64,000 nt of DNA from an uncultured Odoribacter sp. Lineage in GTDB: Bacteria; Bacteroidota; Bacteroidia; Bacteroidales; Marinifilaceae. Shown here in pieces: positions 16,794 to 25,574 of this stretch. A program made the translations under genes and the position numbers. Below the pieces are notes generated by a model. It had not been told where the DNA came from. It made no database searches and was given only the letters and a program-made list of their open reading frames with translations. Every line of letters begins with the position of its first letter. The stretch's first letter is position 1. Location: assembly GCA_900544025.1 (NCBI GenBank), contig UQTM01000008.1:3653-67652 (forward strand), read 5' to 3'.

Positions 16794-18050
16794 TTATTTG
16801 TCCAATTTGCTGGCGTCTATCAGGATTTCTTTGTTGTATTCTCCTTTTGCCAGTTTTTCAGATACGTTCTTGAAAGCTTTGATCGTGTATTCCACGTCCT
16901 CTAAGGTGTGCATTGCCGTCGGGATTAAGCGAAGCAACAATTGTCCTTTTGGAATTACCGGGTAAACAACGATAGAACAGAACAGATTGTAGTTTTCACG
17001 AAGATCGAAAACAACCTGCATTCCTTCGGCAACGCTTCCGGAAAGATAAACCGGAGTTACCATCGAGTTGGTTACACCGATGTTTAAGCCATCTGCTTTT
17101 AGGCCGCTTTGCAGGGCATGAGCGATCTTCCACAGTTTTTCCCGTCTTTCCGGCTGTGTTCTCAGCATTTCCAGACGCTTGATAGATCCTTCCACGATAG
17201 GCATCGGCAATGATTTGGCAAACATCTGTGAGCGCATGTTATAACGCAGGTACATGCAGATGTCTTCTTCGCTCGCTACGAAACCGCCGATTCCTGCCAT
17301 TGCTTTGGCAAATGTTCCGAAATACAGGTCGATTTTATCCTGAACGCCGAAATGCTCTCCGGTTCCTGCACCTGTCGGTCCCATTGTTCCGAAACCATGT
17401 GCGTCGTCCACTAAAAAGCGGAAATTATATTTATCTTTCAGGGCTGCGATTTCATCTAATTTTCCGAGGTCTCCCGCCATTCCGAAAACACCTTCCGTGA
17501 TGACCAGAATACCGCCGCCTGTCGTTTCAACATATTTTGTGGCGTGCTCCAGTTGTTTTTCCAGGCTTTCCATATCGTTATGCACATATACATAACGTTT
17601 TGCCGGAGAAAGGCGTAAGCCGTCCATGATGCAGGCGTGCGATTCGGCGTCATATACGATACAGTCGAAGCGGCTGGTCATTGCATCGATGATTGAAACC
17701 ATCCCCTGATAACCGAAATTCAGTAAGAATGCATCCGGTTTGCCGACAAATTCAGCCAACTGTGTTTCAAGATATTCGTGGCGTGAAGTTTGTCCACTCA
17801 TCATACGGGCTCCCATTGGATAGGCCATACCCCATTGTGCTGCTGCTTCAGCATCTATTTTCCGTACTTCCGGGTCGTTAGCCAATCCGATGTAGTTGTT
17901 CAAGCTCCAATTCAATACATCTTTTCCGCGAAATTTCATGCGGGGACCGATTTCCCCTTCCAATTTCGGAAATGCGAAGTAGCCGTGTGCTTCTTTAGCA
18001 TACTTGCCGATATTTCCTTTCTGATTTTTTACTCTTTCAAAAATGTCCAC
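16794..18050 (-). CDS. Alpha-oxoamine synthase: serine palmitoyltransferase or cysteate acyltransferase
   Basis: 418 residues of a soluble PLP fold-type I enzyme. Visible active-site features are His138 in AESHAC (stacks on PLP), Asp215 and His218 in VDDAHGFG, and the PLP lysine Lys249 in TFAKAMAG. The family condenses an amino acid with an acyl-CoA or acyl-ACP with loss of CO2. In Bacteroidetes this branch makes 3-ketosphinganine from serine, or 3-ketocapnine from cysteate in sulfonolipid producers such as Alistipes and Odoribacter. Sequence reading cannot decide between the substrates; 2-amino-3-ketobutyrate CoA ligase is a less likely alternative. The gene is monocistronic, with its own terminator and a TACCTTTG -7 box upstream. 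Confidence 0.85.
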   Translation of the reverse strand: MDIFERVKNQKGNIGKYAKEAHGYFAFPKLEGEIGPRMKFRGKDVLNWSLNNYIGLANDPEVRKIDAEAAAQWGMAYPMGARMMSGQTSRHEYLETQLAEFVGKPDAFLLNFGYQGMVSIIDAMTSRFDCIVYDAESHACIMDGLRLSPAKRYVYVHNDMESLEKQLEHATKYVETTGGGILVITEGVFGMAGDLGKLDEIAALKDKYNFRFLVDDAHGFGTMGPTGAGTGEHFGVQDKIDLYFGTFAKAMAGIGGFVASEEDICMYLRYNMRSQMFAKSLPMPIVEGSIKRLEMLRTQPERREKLWKIAHALQSGLKADGLNIGVTNSMVTPVYLSGSVAEGMQVVFDLRENYNLFCSIVVYPVIPKGQLLLRLIPTAMHTLEDVEYTIKAFKNVSEKLAKGEYNKEILIDASKLDK

Positions 18051-18097
18051 GTCGATATGATTTTGAAAATTTGTAGATACTTTGTTCTAAAACTTTG

Positions 18098-18105
18098 CAA
18101 AGGTA
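18098..18105 (-). promoter_or_regulatory. -7 promoter box of the alpha-oxoamine synthase
   Basis: TACCTTTG on the minus strand matches TAnnTTTG and lies 48 bases before the start codon. The -33 box is not clear. Confidence 0.5.
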
Positions 18106-18186
18106 ATAAAATAAGATAAATGCACATCGCTTAACTGGAAAAAGTGGTGTTTTACCTTTTGACTTTAACTTTTAACCTCTTTTTTG

Positions 18187-18216
18187 TTGCATGTTGTAAA
18201 TTATGGCCTATCTTTG
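18187..18216 (+). promoter_or_regulatory. Promoter of bamD
   Basis: TTG (18187-18189), 19 bp, TATCTTTG (18209-18216), with start of transcription expected about 20 bases before the bamD ATG. Confidence 0.8.
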
Positions 18217-18242
18217 CATGATGCAAAAAAAGCACTCGTTTT

Positions 18243-19043
18243 ATGAAGAAATTGTTAGGATTTTTGCTGGGTTTCTTGTTACTGACTTCGTGTGGGGAAT
18301 ATCAGAAATTGTTGAAAAGTAATGATTATCAGCTAATTTATTCAAAAGCCGTAGAATATTATAACAAGGGGGATTATCAGCGTGCGATGAGTTTGCTGGA
18401 TGGTATCCGTACCGTGTTTATCGGAACGCCTAAAGCACAAAATATTGCTTATTATCGTGCTTTTTGCAGTTATAATCAGAAAGATTATGCTTATGCGGCA
18501 GAATTGTTCAAGCAATTCGTTACGACTTATCCGGAAAGTCCTTTTGCAGAAGAGTGCTTGTTTATGTCCGGTTTTTGCGATTATAAAGCTTCGCCCAAGC
18601 CCCGTTTGGATCAGCAGCTTACTTCAAAGGCTCTCAATGAATTCCAGTTGTATCTGAATCGTTATCCCGGAAGCGAACGGAAGGAAAGGATCAACGGATA
18701 TATGGACGAGTTGAGGGATAAGCTGGCCTATAAGGCTTATTTGGCTGCGAAAAACTATTACCAACGGGAGCATTATAAAGCTGCCATTATCAGTTTCCAG
18801 AATTGTTTGAAGGATTTTCCGGGTTCGAAATACCGGGAAGAAATTATGTATATGCTTTTCGCTTCAAAATATGAAATGGCGGTGAACAGTGTGGAAGAGA
18901 AGAAGCTGGAGCGTTACAATTCTGCGAAGGAGGAATATTATTATTTTGCCGATGAATACCCGAACAGTAAATATGCGGCGGACATGAAGAAAAAATACGA
19001 TGTCATTAATAATTTTCTGAAAGACTATAAGTTCGACGATTGA
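18243..19043 (+). CDS. bamD: Outer membrane assembly lipoprotein BamD
   Basis: 266 residues. Lipobox LLLTSCGEY (Cys17) and tandem TPR-like helical pairs over residues 30-250 (for example AVEYYNKGDYQRAMSLLDG and AAELFKQFVTTYPESPFAEE), the normal size and layout of BamD/YfiO. It acts with BamA at the periplasmic face of the outer membrane to insert beta-barrels. It is followed by rpoZ and coaBC, the usual order in Bacteroidales. Confidence 0.94.
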   Translation: MKKLLGFLLGFLLLTSCGEYQKLLKSNDYQLIYSKAVEYYNKGDYQRAMSLLDGIRTVFIGTPKAQNIAYYRAFCSYNQKDYAYAAELFKQFVTTYPESPFAEECLFMSGFCDYKASPKPRLDQQLTSKALNEFQLYLNRYPGSERKERINGYMDELRDKLAYKAYLAAKNYYQREHYKAAIISFQNCLKDFPGSKYREEIMYMLFASKYEMAVNSVEEKKLERYNSAKEEYYYFADEYPNSKYAADMKKKYDVINNFLKDYKFDD

Positions 19044-19097
19044 TTCAATGAGATCTTTTATATCGTTTTTACGTAAACAATAATTTATAAATCAGTT

Positions 19098-19445
19098 ATG
19101 GTAGATTTTAAAAAAGTTAAAGCGCCTAATAACACTATTACCAGAAACACAGCTACATTGGCTGCGAAAGCTGATAATAACATTTACGAAGCCGTTGCCG
19201 TTATCGCTAAAAGAGCTAACCAGATCGCCGTAGAGATGAAGGACGAGCTGAGCCGTAAACTTCAGGAATTTGCTTCTTATACCGATAATCTCGAAGAGAT
19301 TTTTGAAAACCGGGAACAGATCGAGATTTCTAAGTTCTACGAACGTATTCCTAAACCGGTATTGATCGCCACTCAGGAATTTGAAGACGGCGAGATTTAT
19401 TTTAGAAATCCGGCAACCGAAAAGAAACCTGCTAAAAAGGATTGA
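19098..19445 (+). CDS. rpoZ: RNA polymerase omega subunit
   Basis: 115 residues with the Rpb6/omega core NIYEAVAVIAKRANQIAVEM (about 33-52) and LSRKLQEFA, preceded by TRNTATLAAK. Omega clamps the beta' C-terminus and aids polymerase assembly. It lies 54 bases after bamD and ends just before a terminator. Confidence 0.9.
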   Translation: MVDFKKVKAPNNTITRNTATLAAKADNNIYEAVAVIAKRANQIAVEMKDELSRKLQEFASYTDNLEEIFENREQIEISKFYERIPKPVLIATQEFEDGEIYFRNPATEKKPAKKD

Positions 19446-19449
19446 TATA

Positions 19450-19474
19450 AAAGCCGCCTGAGAGCGGCTTTTTC
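19450..19474 (+). terminator. Terminator between rpoZ and coaBC
   Basis: AAAAGCCGC-ctgaga-GCGGCTTTTT. It lies only 15 bases before the coaBC start codon, so it would lower coaBC read-through from the bamD promoter. Confidence 0.8.
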
Positions 19475-19488
19475 AATTTTAAATCGCT

Positions 19489-20694
19489 ATGTTGAAAGGC
19501 AAACATATTATTTTAGGAGTTACGGGAAGTATCGCTGCTTATAAGGCTGCTTCTCTGATCCGTTTGTTGGTGAAAGAAGGGGCGGAAGTGAAGGTGGTGA
19601 TGACTGCTTTGGCAAAGGAGTTTATAACGCCCCTGACTTTGGCTACCCTGTCGAAACATCCGGTGATGGTGGATTTTTATAATCCGGAAAATGGGGATTG
19701 GAATTCGCACGTAAGCCTGGGATTGTGGGCGGATCTTTACCTGATCGCTCCTGCAACCGCCAATACCATCGGCAAAATGGCACATGGAGTTGCCGATAAT
19801 TTACTACTGACCACTTATCTATCGGCCAAATGCCCGGTAATGGTCGCTCCGGCCATGGATCTGGATATGTACCGGCATCCTGCCAATCAGCATAATCTTG
19901 AGATTTTAAGGTCGTACGGTAATGTGATCGTAGAGCCGGAATCCGGAGAGCTGGCGAGCGGGCTTGTGGGTAAGGGACGTATGTCCGAGCCGGAAGATAT
20001 CGTGTCTTTCGTTAAACGTTTTTTGGCCGGAAACAATCGGGATCTGGCAGGGAAAAAGGTTTTGCTGACCGCCGGGCCTACTTATGAGAAGATCGATCCG
20101 GTAAGGTTTATCGGAAATTATTCTTCGGGAAAGATGGGTTTTGCGTTGGCAGAAGAGTTTGCAAACCGGGGAGCGGAGGTTGTTTTGGTAAGTGGGCCGG
20201 TATGCCTGAAAATCGGAAATCCGGCGATCCGGCGGGTGGATGTGGAAAGCGCTTCCGAAATGTATGGACAGGTGATGGCCAATGCGGAAAATTGCGATAT
20301 TGTCGTGTCGTGTGCTGCTGTCGCCGATTTTACCCCTAAGTCGAGAGCAGGCGAGAAAATCAAGCGAGGGAAAGAAGATATGATGCTGGAGTTGGCGCCC
20401 ACTGCTGATATTGCTGCCGAACTGGGAAAACGGAAACAGCCGGGGCAGTTGTTTGTCGGCTTCGCATTGGAAACTCAGGACGAGACCTGTAATGCGTTGC
20501 TGAAGCTCAAAAAGAAAAACCTCGATCTGATCGTGTTGAATAGTCTATGCGACCAGGGAGCCGGTTTCGGAGGAGATACCAATAAAGTCACGATGATCGA
20601 CCGTCAGGAACGGTTTTATCATTATGACCTGAAATCGAAACAGGAAGTGGCGAAAGATATAGTAGATCGTGTCGTACAAATGATGGAGCATTAA
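19489..20694 (+). CDS. coaBC: Bifunctional phosphopantothenoylcysteine decarboxylase/synthetase CoaBC
   Basis: 401 residues. The N-terminal flavoprotein decarboxylase (1-180) has GVTGSIAAYKA at 10-20, His in WNSHVSLGLWAD near 72, the ATANTIGKMA segment and PAMDLDMY. The C-terminal CTP-dependent synthetase (about 187-401) begins LAGKKVLLTAGPTYEKIDPV and contains FIGNYSSGKMGFA and the NxxK-type KKKNLDLIVLN. Together they make 4'-phosphopantetheine from 4'-phosphopantothenate and cysteine for CoA synthesis. Confidence 0.96.
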   Translation: MLKGKHIILGVTGSIAAYKAASLIRLLVKEGAEVKVVMTALAKEFITPLTLATLSKHPVMVDFYNPENGDWNSHVSLGLWADLYLIAPATANTIGKMAHGVADNLLLTTYLSAKCPVMVAPAMDLDMYRHPANQHNLEILRSYGNVIVEPESGELASGLVGKGRMSEPEDIVSFVKRFLAGNNRDLAGKKVLLTAGPTYEKIDPVRFIGNYSSGKMGFALAEEFANRGAEVVLVSGPVCLKIGNPAIRRVDVESASEMYGQVMANAENCDIVVSCAAVADFTPKSRAGEKIKRGKEDMMLELAPTADIAAELGKRKQPGQLFVGFALETQDETCNALLKLKKKNLDLIVLNSLCDQGAGFGGDTNKVTMIDRQERFYHYDLKSKQEVAKDIVDRVVQMMEH

Positions 20695-20707
20695 TTTTTT
20701 GTTTCCT

Positions 20708-20739
20708 TTTGTTACATTTCAAAATAATACTTACTTTTG
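20708..20739 (+). promoter_or_regulatory. Promoter of the pyrBI leader
   Basis: TTTG (20708-20711), 20 bp, TACTTTTG (20732-20739): a clean Bacteroidetes promoter. The expected start near 20746 puts about 160 bases of leader before pyrB. Confidence 0.8.
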
Positions 20740-20748
20740 AGTTCTGAT

Positions 20749-20886
20749 ATGAAGTCAGAACATTTACATACGGATTCTTTTTTGCAAGTTGTCGGTAATT
20801 TCAGACGAGCTTGCAGATATATCGATAAAGATGTATTGAAGACCAACATTGCTTTCGGCATGTTGGTCTTTTTTTATGGTCAATAA
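20749..20886 (+). CDS. Possible 45-codon leader peptide of pyrBI
   Basis: An open frame from ATG at 20749 to TAA at 20884-20886 covers the whole leader and ends 21 bases before pyrB. Its last codons (GTC TTT TTT TAT GGT CAA) are the terminator's 3' arm and U-tract, so a translating ribosome would melt the hairpin. This matches the plan of the E. coli pyrBI leader. Against it, the start lies only a few bases from the predicted transcript start and inside a small hairpin (GTTCTGA 20741-20747 / TCAGAAC 20755-20761), so initiation would be nearly leaderless. Coding is therefore unproven. Confidence 0.4.
   Translation: MKSEHLHTDSFLQVVGNFRRACRYIDKDVLKTNIAFGMLVFFYGQ
20839..20875 (+). terminator. 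Intrinsic terminator (attenuator candidate) upstream of pyrB
   Basis: AAGACCAACA (20839-20848) pairs perfectly with TGTTGGTCTT (20861-20870), with an inner TGC/GCA extension, and is followed by seven T residues (20869-20875). A second hairpin lies before it (20784-20793 with 20804-20814, ten pairs, one bulge), and a U-rich tract (ttctttttt, 20775-20783) precedes that. The terminator is downstream of the promoter and upstream of pyrB, so it must be bypassed for pyrBI expression. Confidence 0.8.
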
Positions 20887-20907
20887 TATCATTTTAAATA
20901 CAATAGT

Positions 20908-21816
20908 ATGAATACACATAGCTTAGTGTCTATCGAAGATTACACAAAAGAGGACATTCTCGAAGTTTTGAAGCTGGCTTCGGAGTTTGAGAAAAATCCC
21001 AATCAACGTTTACTGGAAGGTAAAGTGGTTGCCTCTTTGTTTTTTGAGCCTTCAACCCGTACCCGCCTGAGTTTTGAAACGGCGATCAACCGCTTGGGAG
21101 GACGGATCGTCGGTTTCTCGGATGCGTCTTCTTCGAGTGTTTCCAAAGGGGAAACTTTGAAAGATACGATCAAGATGGTGGATAATTACATAGACCTTAT
21201 CGTAATGCGTCACCCGGTGGAAGGTGCTGCCCGTTATGCAAGTGAAATGGCTACCCATCCGGTGATCAATGCAGGCGACGGTGCGAATCAGCATCCTTCA
21301 CAGACGATGCTCGATCTTTATTCTATTTATAAAACTCAGGGGACACTTGAAAATTTGAATATTTGTATGGTGGGAGACCTGAAGTATGGCCGTACCGTAC
21401 ATTCTTTGTTACAGGCAATGAGCCATTTTCACCCTACGTTCCATTTTGTGGCTCCGGAATCTTTGCAGATGCCGGAGGCTTATAAACTGCATCTGGAGAA
21501 GCTGCAAATTCCTTATTATGAACATCTGGAGCTGGACGAGGTGATCGATAAGGCCGATATTTTATATATGACCCGGGTACAACGGGAACGTTTTGCCGAT
21601 CCTTTGGAATATGAAAAGGTGAAGAATGTGTATATCCTTAGAAATTCGATGCTGAACGGGACAAAAGAAAATATGAGGATTCTGCATCCGCTACCCCGGG
21701 TGAATGAGATCGATGTGGATGTGGACGACAGTCCGAAAGCCTATTATTTCGAGCAGGCGCGTAACGGTGTGTTTGCCCGCCAGGCTATTATCAGCAGGGC
21801 GCTGGGATTGAAATAA
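20908..21816 (+). CDS. pyrB: Aspartate carbamoyltransferase catalytic chain PyrB
   Basis: 302 residues, normal length. The carbamoyl-phosphate loop STRTRLSF starts at residue 49, HPVEGAARYASEMA lies in the 80s loop region, and HPLPRVNEID near 265 is the aspartate-binding loop. It catalyses the first committed step of pyrimidine synthesis. With PyrI, 30 bases downstream, it should form the class B c6r6 holoenzyme. Expression is likely controlled by the attenuator upstream. Confidence 0.97.
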   Translation: MNTHSLVSIEDYTKEDILEVLKLASEFEKNPNQRLLEGKVVASLFFEPSTRTRLSFETAINRLGGRIVGFSDASSSSVSKGETLKDTIKMVDNYIDLIVMRHPVEGAARYASEMATHPVINAGDGANQHPSQTMLDLYSIYKTQGTLENLNICMVGDLKYGRTVHSLLQAMSHFHPTFHFVAPESLQMPEAYKLHLEKLQIPYYEHLELDEVIDKADILYMTRVQRERFADPLEYEKVKNVYILRNSMLNGTKENMRILHPLPRVNEIDVDVDDSPKAYYFEQARNGVFARQAIISRALGLK

Positions 21817-21846
21817 ATTACGGATTTCCACTTAAAATTATTCGTT

Positions 21847-22302
21847 ATGACAAAGAAAGAATTACAAGTAAGCGCAATAGAGAATGGTACGGTAATCGAT
21901 CATATTCCGGCCGATAAGTTGTTCGATGTGATTAATGTGCTGGGAATTAGCCGGATGGAGAATGCTATGACTTTCGGCACCAATCTGCGTAGCAGTAAAT
22001 TGGGGAAAAAAGCGATTATAAAAATCTGGGATAAGTTTCTGGAAGACGATGAGGTGAATAAATTGGCATTGGTAGCTCCTTCCGCTAAGATCAATATTAT
22101 CCGGGATTATGATGTTGCCGAGAAGAAGACCGTGAATGTTCCTGAAAGAGTGGAGGGGATTGTAAAATGTATGAATCCGAAATGTATTACCAATCACGAG
22201 TTTGTGAAGACAAAATTTGCTGTCATCAATGATTCGCCGATCGTACTGAAGTGCCATTATTGTGAAAAACTGACAGATCAGGCTAATATGGAGATTATTT
22301 GA
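21847..22302 (+). CDS. pyrI: Aspartate carbamoyltransferase regulatory chain PyrI
   Basis: 151 residues. The allosteric nucleotide-binding domain (1-100) includes IDHIPADKLFDV and the zinc domain carries Cys108, Cys113, Cys136 and Cys139 (KCMNPKC, KCHYC), the four ligands expected for PyrI. It confers CTP/ATP control on PyrB. Confidence 0.96.
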   Translation: MTKKELQVSAIENGTVIDHIPADKLFDVINVLGISRMENAMTFGTNLRSSKLGKKAIIKIWDKFLEDDEVNKLALVAPSAKINIIRDYDVAEKKTVNVPERVEGIVKCMNPKCITNHEFVKTKFAVINDSPIVLKCHYCEKLTDQANMEII

Positions 22303-22326
22303 CCGGAACTTTCCGGAAACATAGTA

Positions 22327-22354
22327 AGCAGGATGAGAAAGTCCTGCTTTTTTT
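22327..22354 (+). terminator. Terminator after pyrI
   Basis: AGCAGGA-tgagaaag-TCCTGCT followed by T7. Confidence 0.85.
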
Positions 22355-22508
22355 ATATGTCCGGATAAGCCAGTCTTACAGGAACAGAGGAAAGGGAGAT
22401 AAAGATTATATGGTTTGAAATGTATGAACGAAATCCTTGCATAAAATTATAAAATATTTAAATTTGTTGGCATTATTTATAAATAAAGAATACTAAACTA
22501 TACCATTT

Positions 22509-25400
22509 ATGAAAATCTATTTACTTCCCTTCATTCTGTTGTTATGTTTGAGTTGCAAAAGTAACGACACCGTAGAGCCTCCTCCTCCTGTTCCCGAATT
22601 GATAATCGATTTGCCGGAGAATATGACGGTAAATTTGAAGAAAGAGGCTACAATTAAACTGATAAACGTGACGACCAATGTCGCGGACTGGAATATCCTT
22701 CCCCAGGACGAGGCTGTCAATGCCTGGTGCAGTGTGAATGCAGAGAAATCGGAGACTGCTCATAAGATATGTTTTGATGTAAAATCAAACGATCAGGTAA
22801 ACGAACGGACGGCTTTGTTTACGGTTTCGGGGACAGGGGTGAAAGACCAGGTTATCACTCTTGTACAATTAGGAAGCGACCCTGTGCTTCGTTGTTTACC
22901 CACGAGCAAGCAGTTAAGCAATAAAGACCAGGATTTTCAGCTCGAAGTGGTTACCAATATCCCTTACCGGGTGGTTTGTGATACGACGTGGATTCGGTCA
23001 GTAAGCTCTCGCTCTGTCACCACCGATACGATTGTTTTCCAGGTAACGGAGAATAAATGGTTTGATGTCCGCCGGGATACAATTCGTCTGATAGAGGATT
23101 CCGACCGGGCAAATAAGCTGATGTTCAGTGTTCCGGTAGAACAGGCTGCGACCGTTTTGGAAGAGCAATTTCCGGGAGATAAAAAAATAGAGGTGACCGG
23201 AGTGGTTTTGACCAGAGGGAATACATACGGAAACGAGTCGGTGGAACGGACGATCGACGGTAATTATCAGACTCATTACAGTTCCAGTCGTACGGTGTTG
23301 GGAGATTCGGTGATTTTGGATTATACTTTGGCTTCTGAAACAGAGCGGGTGGATTATATCCGGCTTATGCAACGGGCGAACGGTGATCAAAATTCTACTT
23401 TTAGCCAGGGGTCGATATGGTATAGGTCTGCTTCTTCCGACTGGATTTTTATTAAGAATTTCAATGTTCCTCAGGGCAGTATCGTGGAAACGGAATTGAC
23501 AGTCACGGCACCCGCGGGAATCCGGGTTTGTATTCAGAGTTGCCGTGGAGGTGCAGTGGCTTTGGCCGAGTTCGAATGTTTCGAGAGTGCCGACATCGGC
23601 GATCTGACTCAGGATGCGACTTATTTTGCCGACCGTGTTTTTTCGGAACTAAAACCGGGGATTACACTGGCCGACCTTGAAAATATCACGAATCCTTATG
23701 TCCGGTCTGTTGCGAAAGCGTTGTTGCAGGGAGATTACCCGAAGGAATTCCGTTCCCGTGCTTACGGTGCTTGTGAAGATCCCGGAGATGCGGGAGGGCG
23801 GTTGAAAATAGGAAGCCGGAGTGAATACGATAATCCGATGGGAATCTTTTTTAAGCAAGGCGAAAAGTATGTGGTATTTGTAAGCAAGGATGACGATTCT
23901 CCGGTCGAACTGTATATTAAAGATTTTCGTGCAGGTGGCGGGAATACCAGCTATAGACTGAAATCCGGACTGAATGCCATAGAGCCTCCGGTTTCGGGAA
24001 ATGGGTATATCCGTTATTGGCGTGCAGATTATGCAACGGCTCCTGTTGTGAATGTGCATGTGGTGTCCGGTCATGAGATCGGGTTCTGGGATAAGCGTGC
24101 GGGGCATACGAACGAGGATTGGAAACGTATTTTAGGACTTGCCTGGAAACTTGCCTCGGATCAGAATATTACCAATGCAATGATTGATGTGTTGGGCGAC
24201 CGTATCCAACTGGTCAATACAGTGGAAGCTTTCCGGAAGTATTGTTTCCTGGATGTAGAGGAATTGGTGATGTGGCATGACAGTATTATGAATATCGAAT
24301 ACCGGATGATGGGATTGTTCAAGCATCATGCCGTTCCTTATAACAGGACTTTGGCAGCCCGTTCCTGGAGCGGTTTACCTAACTGGGGCGGATCGGCGGC
24401 CTGGTTCCCGAATACGGAGCAGGAAATGCTGAGCGTAGCTTCTTTGTGTAAATCTACCTGGGTGTTCGGGCATGAGCTGGGACACGGTAATCAGATTCGT
24501 CCGCATATGCTGATGACGGGATGGGGGGAAACGACAAATAATAATTATAATCAATATGTGGAATATCTGATCGGGAATAAGCACAATCTCCGGCTCGACC
24601 ATGAGCGGATAAACAGAAAGCAGGGGGATTCGGAAAGTGTGATCGGAGGGCGTTTCAATGCTTACCTGAACGAAGCCCATGTTGTAAAAGAGCCTTATCT
24701 GACTCAGGAAGGCCCGGATTATAAAAAAGGTTCGATGAATGGCACGGGCTTACGGGGCGACCATTTTGTGAAATGTGTGCCTTTGTGGCAGCTTACCCTT
24801 TATTTTATGATTGCCGGGGAAGGAAACGATTGGTATCGCCCCGATTTTTGGGCCGATGTCAATTGGGCGGCGATACAGGATAACCGTACCGGACTGAGCA
24901 ATGGTGAACGTTATGTGAATTTCATGAAGCGTTCGATCGAGGCATCCGGTTATAATCTGGCTCCGTTTTTTGAGCAAATGGGTTTACTGCGGGTGATAGA
25001 CCGTTCTATCGACGATTATGCCGTCGGGCAGGTCACGATCACCCAGGCCGATGTCGATGAGGTTAAGGCTTTGGGAGCGGCGAAACCGATGCCGTCGTCT
25101 CCCGTTATTTCATATATCTCGGCTAATAGTGTCGATGCCTTTAAGAACCGGAGGGCTGTTAGCGGTACTTTTAATCAGGGAGTAACGACGAATGGCGCTA
25201 CGAAGAGCATTTTGCATTCCGTATGGCGGAATGTAGTGGTTTTTGAAACTTATAAAGGTGATGATTTGGTGGATATCGCTATGGTTGGAACCGGAAGTTC
25301 GGATAATAGCAGTACGCATGTGCGTTATCCGGAAGGCTCTACCCGTATCGAAGCCGTAGGCTGGAACGGAGAACGGGTGTTAGTGTTCGGTGCGCGTTGA
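22509..25400 (+). CDS. M60-family (mucin-type) metallopeptidase lipoprotein
   Basis: 963 residues. Lipobox LLLCLSCKS (Cys16), then a Pro-rich linker. Two BACON-like beta-sandwich repeats span about 25-125 and 125-220 (each with NxxxxWC or DTTWIRSV and a closing VxQ strand). A discoidin/F5-8C-like domain follows (about 225-365: ERTIDGNYQTHYSS… VALAEFECFES), then the M60 catalytic region with HELGHG at 655-660 and downstream Glu residues. M60 peptidases cleave O-glycosylated mucins, and BACON/F5-8C modules bind glycans, so a cell-surface mucinase is likely. It is monocistronic between two terminators. Confidence 0.9.
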   Translation: MKIYLLPFILLLCLSCKSNDTVEPPPPVPELIIDLPENMTVNLKKEATIKLINVTTNVADWNILPQDEAVNAWCSVNAEKSETAHKICFDVKSNDQVNERTALFTVSGTGVKDQVITLVQLGSDPVLRCLPTSKQLSNKDQDFQLEVVTNIPYRVVCDTTWIRSVSSRSVTTDTIVFQVTENKWFDVRRDTIRLIEDSDRANKLMFSVPVEQAATVLEEQFPGDKKIEVTGVVLTRGNTYGNESVERTIDGNYQTHYSSSRTVLGDSVILDYTLASETERVDYIRLMQRANGDQNSTFSQGSIWYRSASSDWIFIKNFNVPQGSIVETELTVTAPAGIRVCIQSCRGGAVALAEFECFESADIGDLTQDATYFADRVFSELKPGITLADLENITNPYVRSVAKALLQGDYPKEFRSRAYGACEDPGDAGGRLKIGSRSEYDNPMGIFFKQGEKYVVFVSKDDDSPVELYIKDFRAGGGNTSYRLKSGLNAIEPPVSGNGYIRYWRADYATAPVVNVHVVSGHEIGFWDKRAGHTNEDWKRILGLAWKLASDQNITNAMIDVLGDRIQLVNTVEAFRKYCFLDVEELVMWHDSIMNIEYRMMGLFKHHAVPYNRTLAARSWSGLPNWGGSAAWFPNTEQEMLSVASLCKSTWVFGHELGHGNQIRPHMLMTGWGETTNNNYNQYVEYLIGNKHNLRLDHERINRKQGDSESVIGGRFNAYLNEAHVVKEPYLTQEGPDYKKGSMNGTGLRGDHFVKCVPLWQLTLYFMIAGEGNDWYRPDFWADVNWAAIQDNRTGLSNGERYVNFMKRSIEASGYNLAPFFEQMGLLRVIDRSIDDYAVGQVTITQADVDEVKALGAAKPMPSSPVISYISANSVDAFKNRRAVSGTFNQGVTTNGATKSILHSVWRNVVVFETYKGDDLVDIAMVGTGSSDNSSTHVRYPEGSTRIEAVGWNGERVLVFGAR

Positions 25401-25458
25401 AAAGTTAAAGGATAAGAGGTGATATTTTACCTGAAAATCCGGTATTACCGTTTCGTGA

Positions 25459-25489
25459 AAAAGGCAGGGAAGAATTTCTCTGCCTTTTT
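25459..25489 (+). terminator. Terminator after the M60 peptidase
   Basis: AAAAGGCAG-ggaagaatttct-CTGCCTTTTT. Confidence 0.8.
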
Positions 25490-25530
25490 ATGTCTTTGCT
25501 GTGTAAAAACATGATAAATTACCTATGATA

Positions 25531-25562
25531 AAAAAATCCCCGATTTTTATCGGGGATTTTTG
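25531..25562 (-). terminator. Terminator after manA (bidirectional)
   Basis: AAAAATCCCCGA-tttta-TCGGGGATTTTT, symmetrical with A/T runs on both sides, 13 bases after the manA stop. Confidence 0.85.
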
Positions 25563-25574
25563 TCGGTTGTTTAT

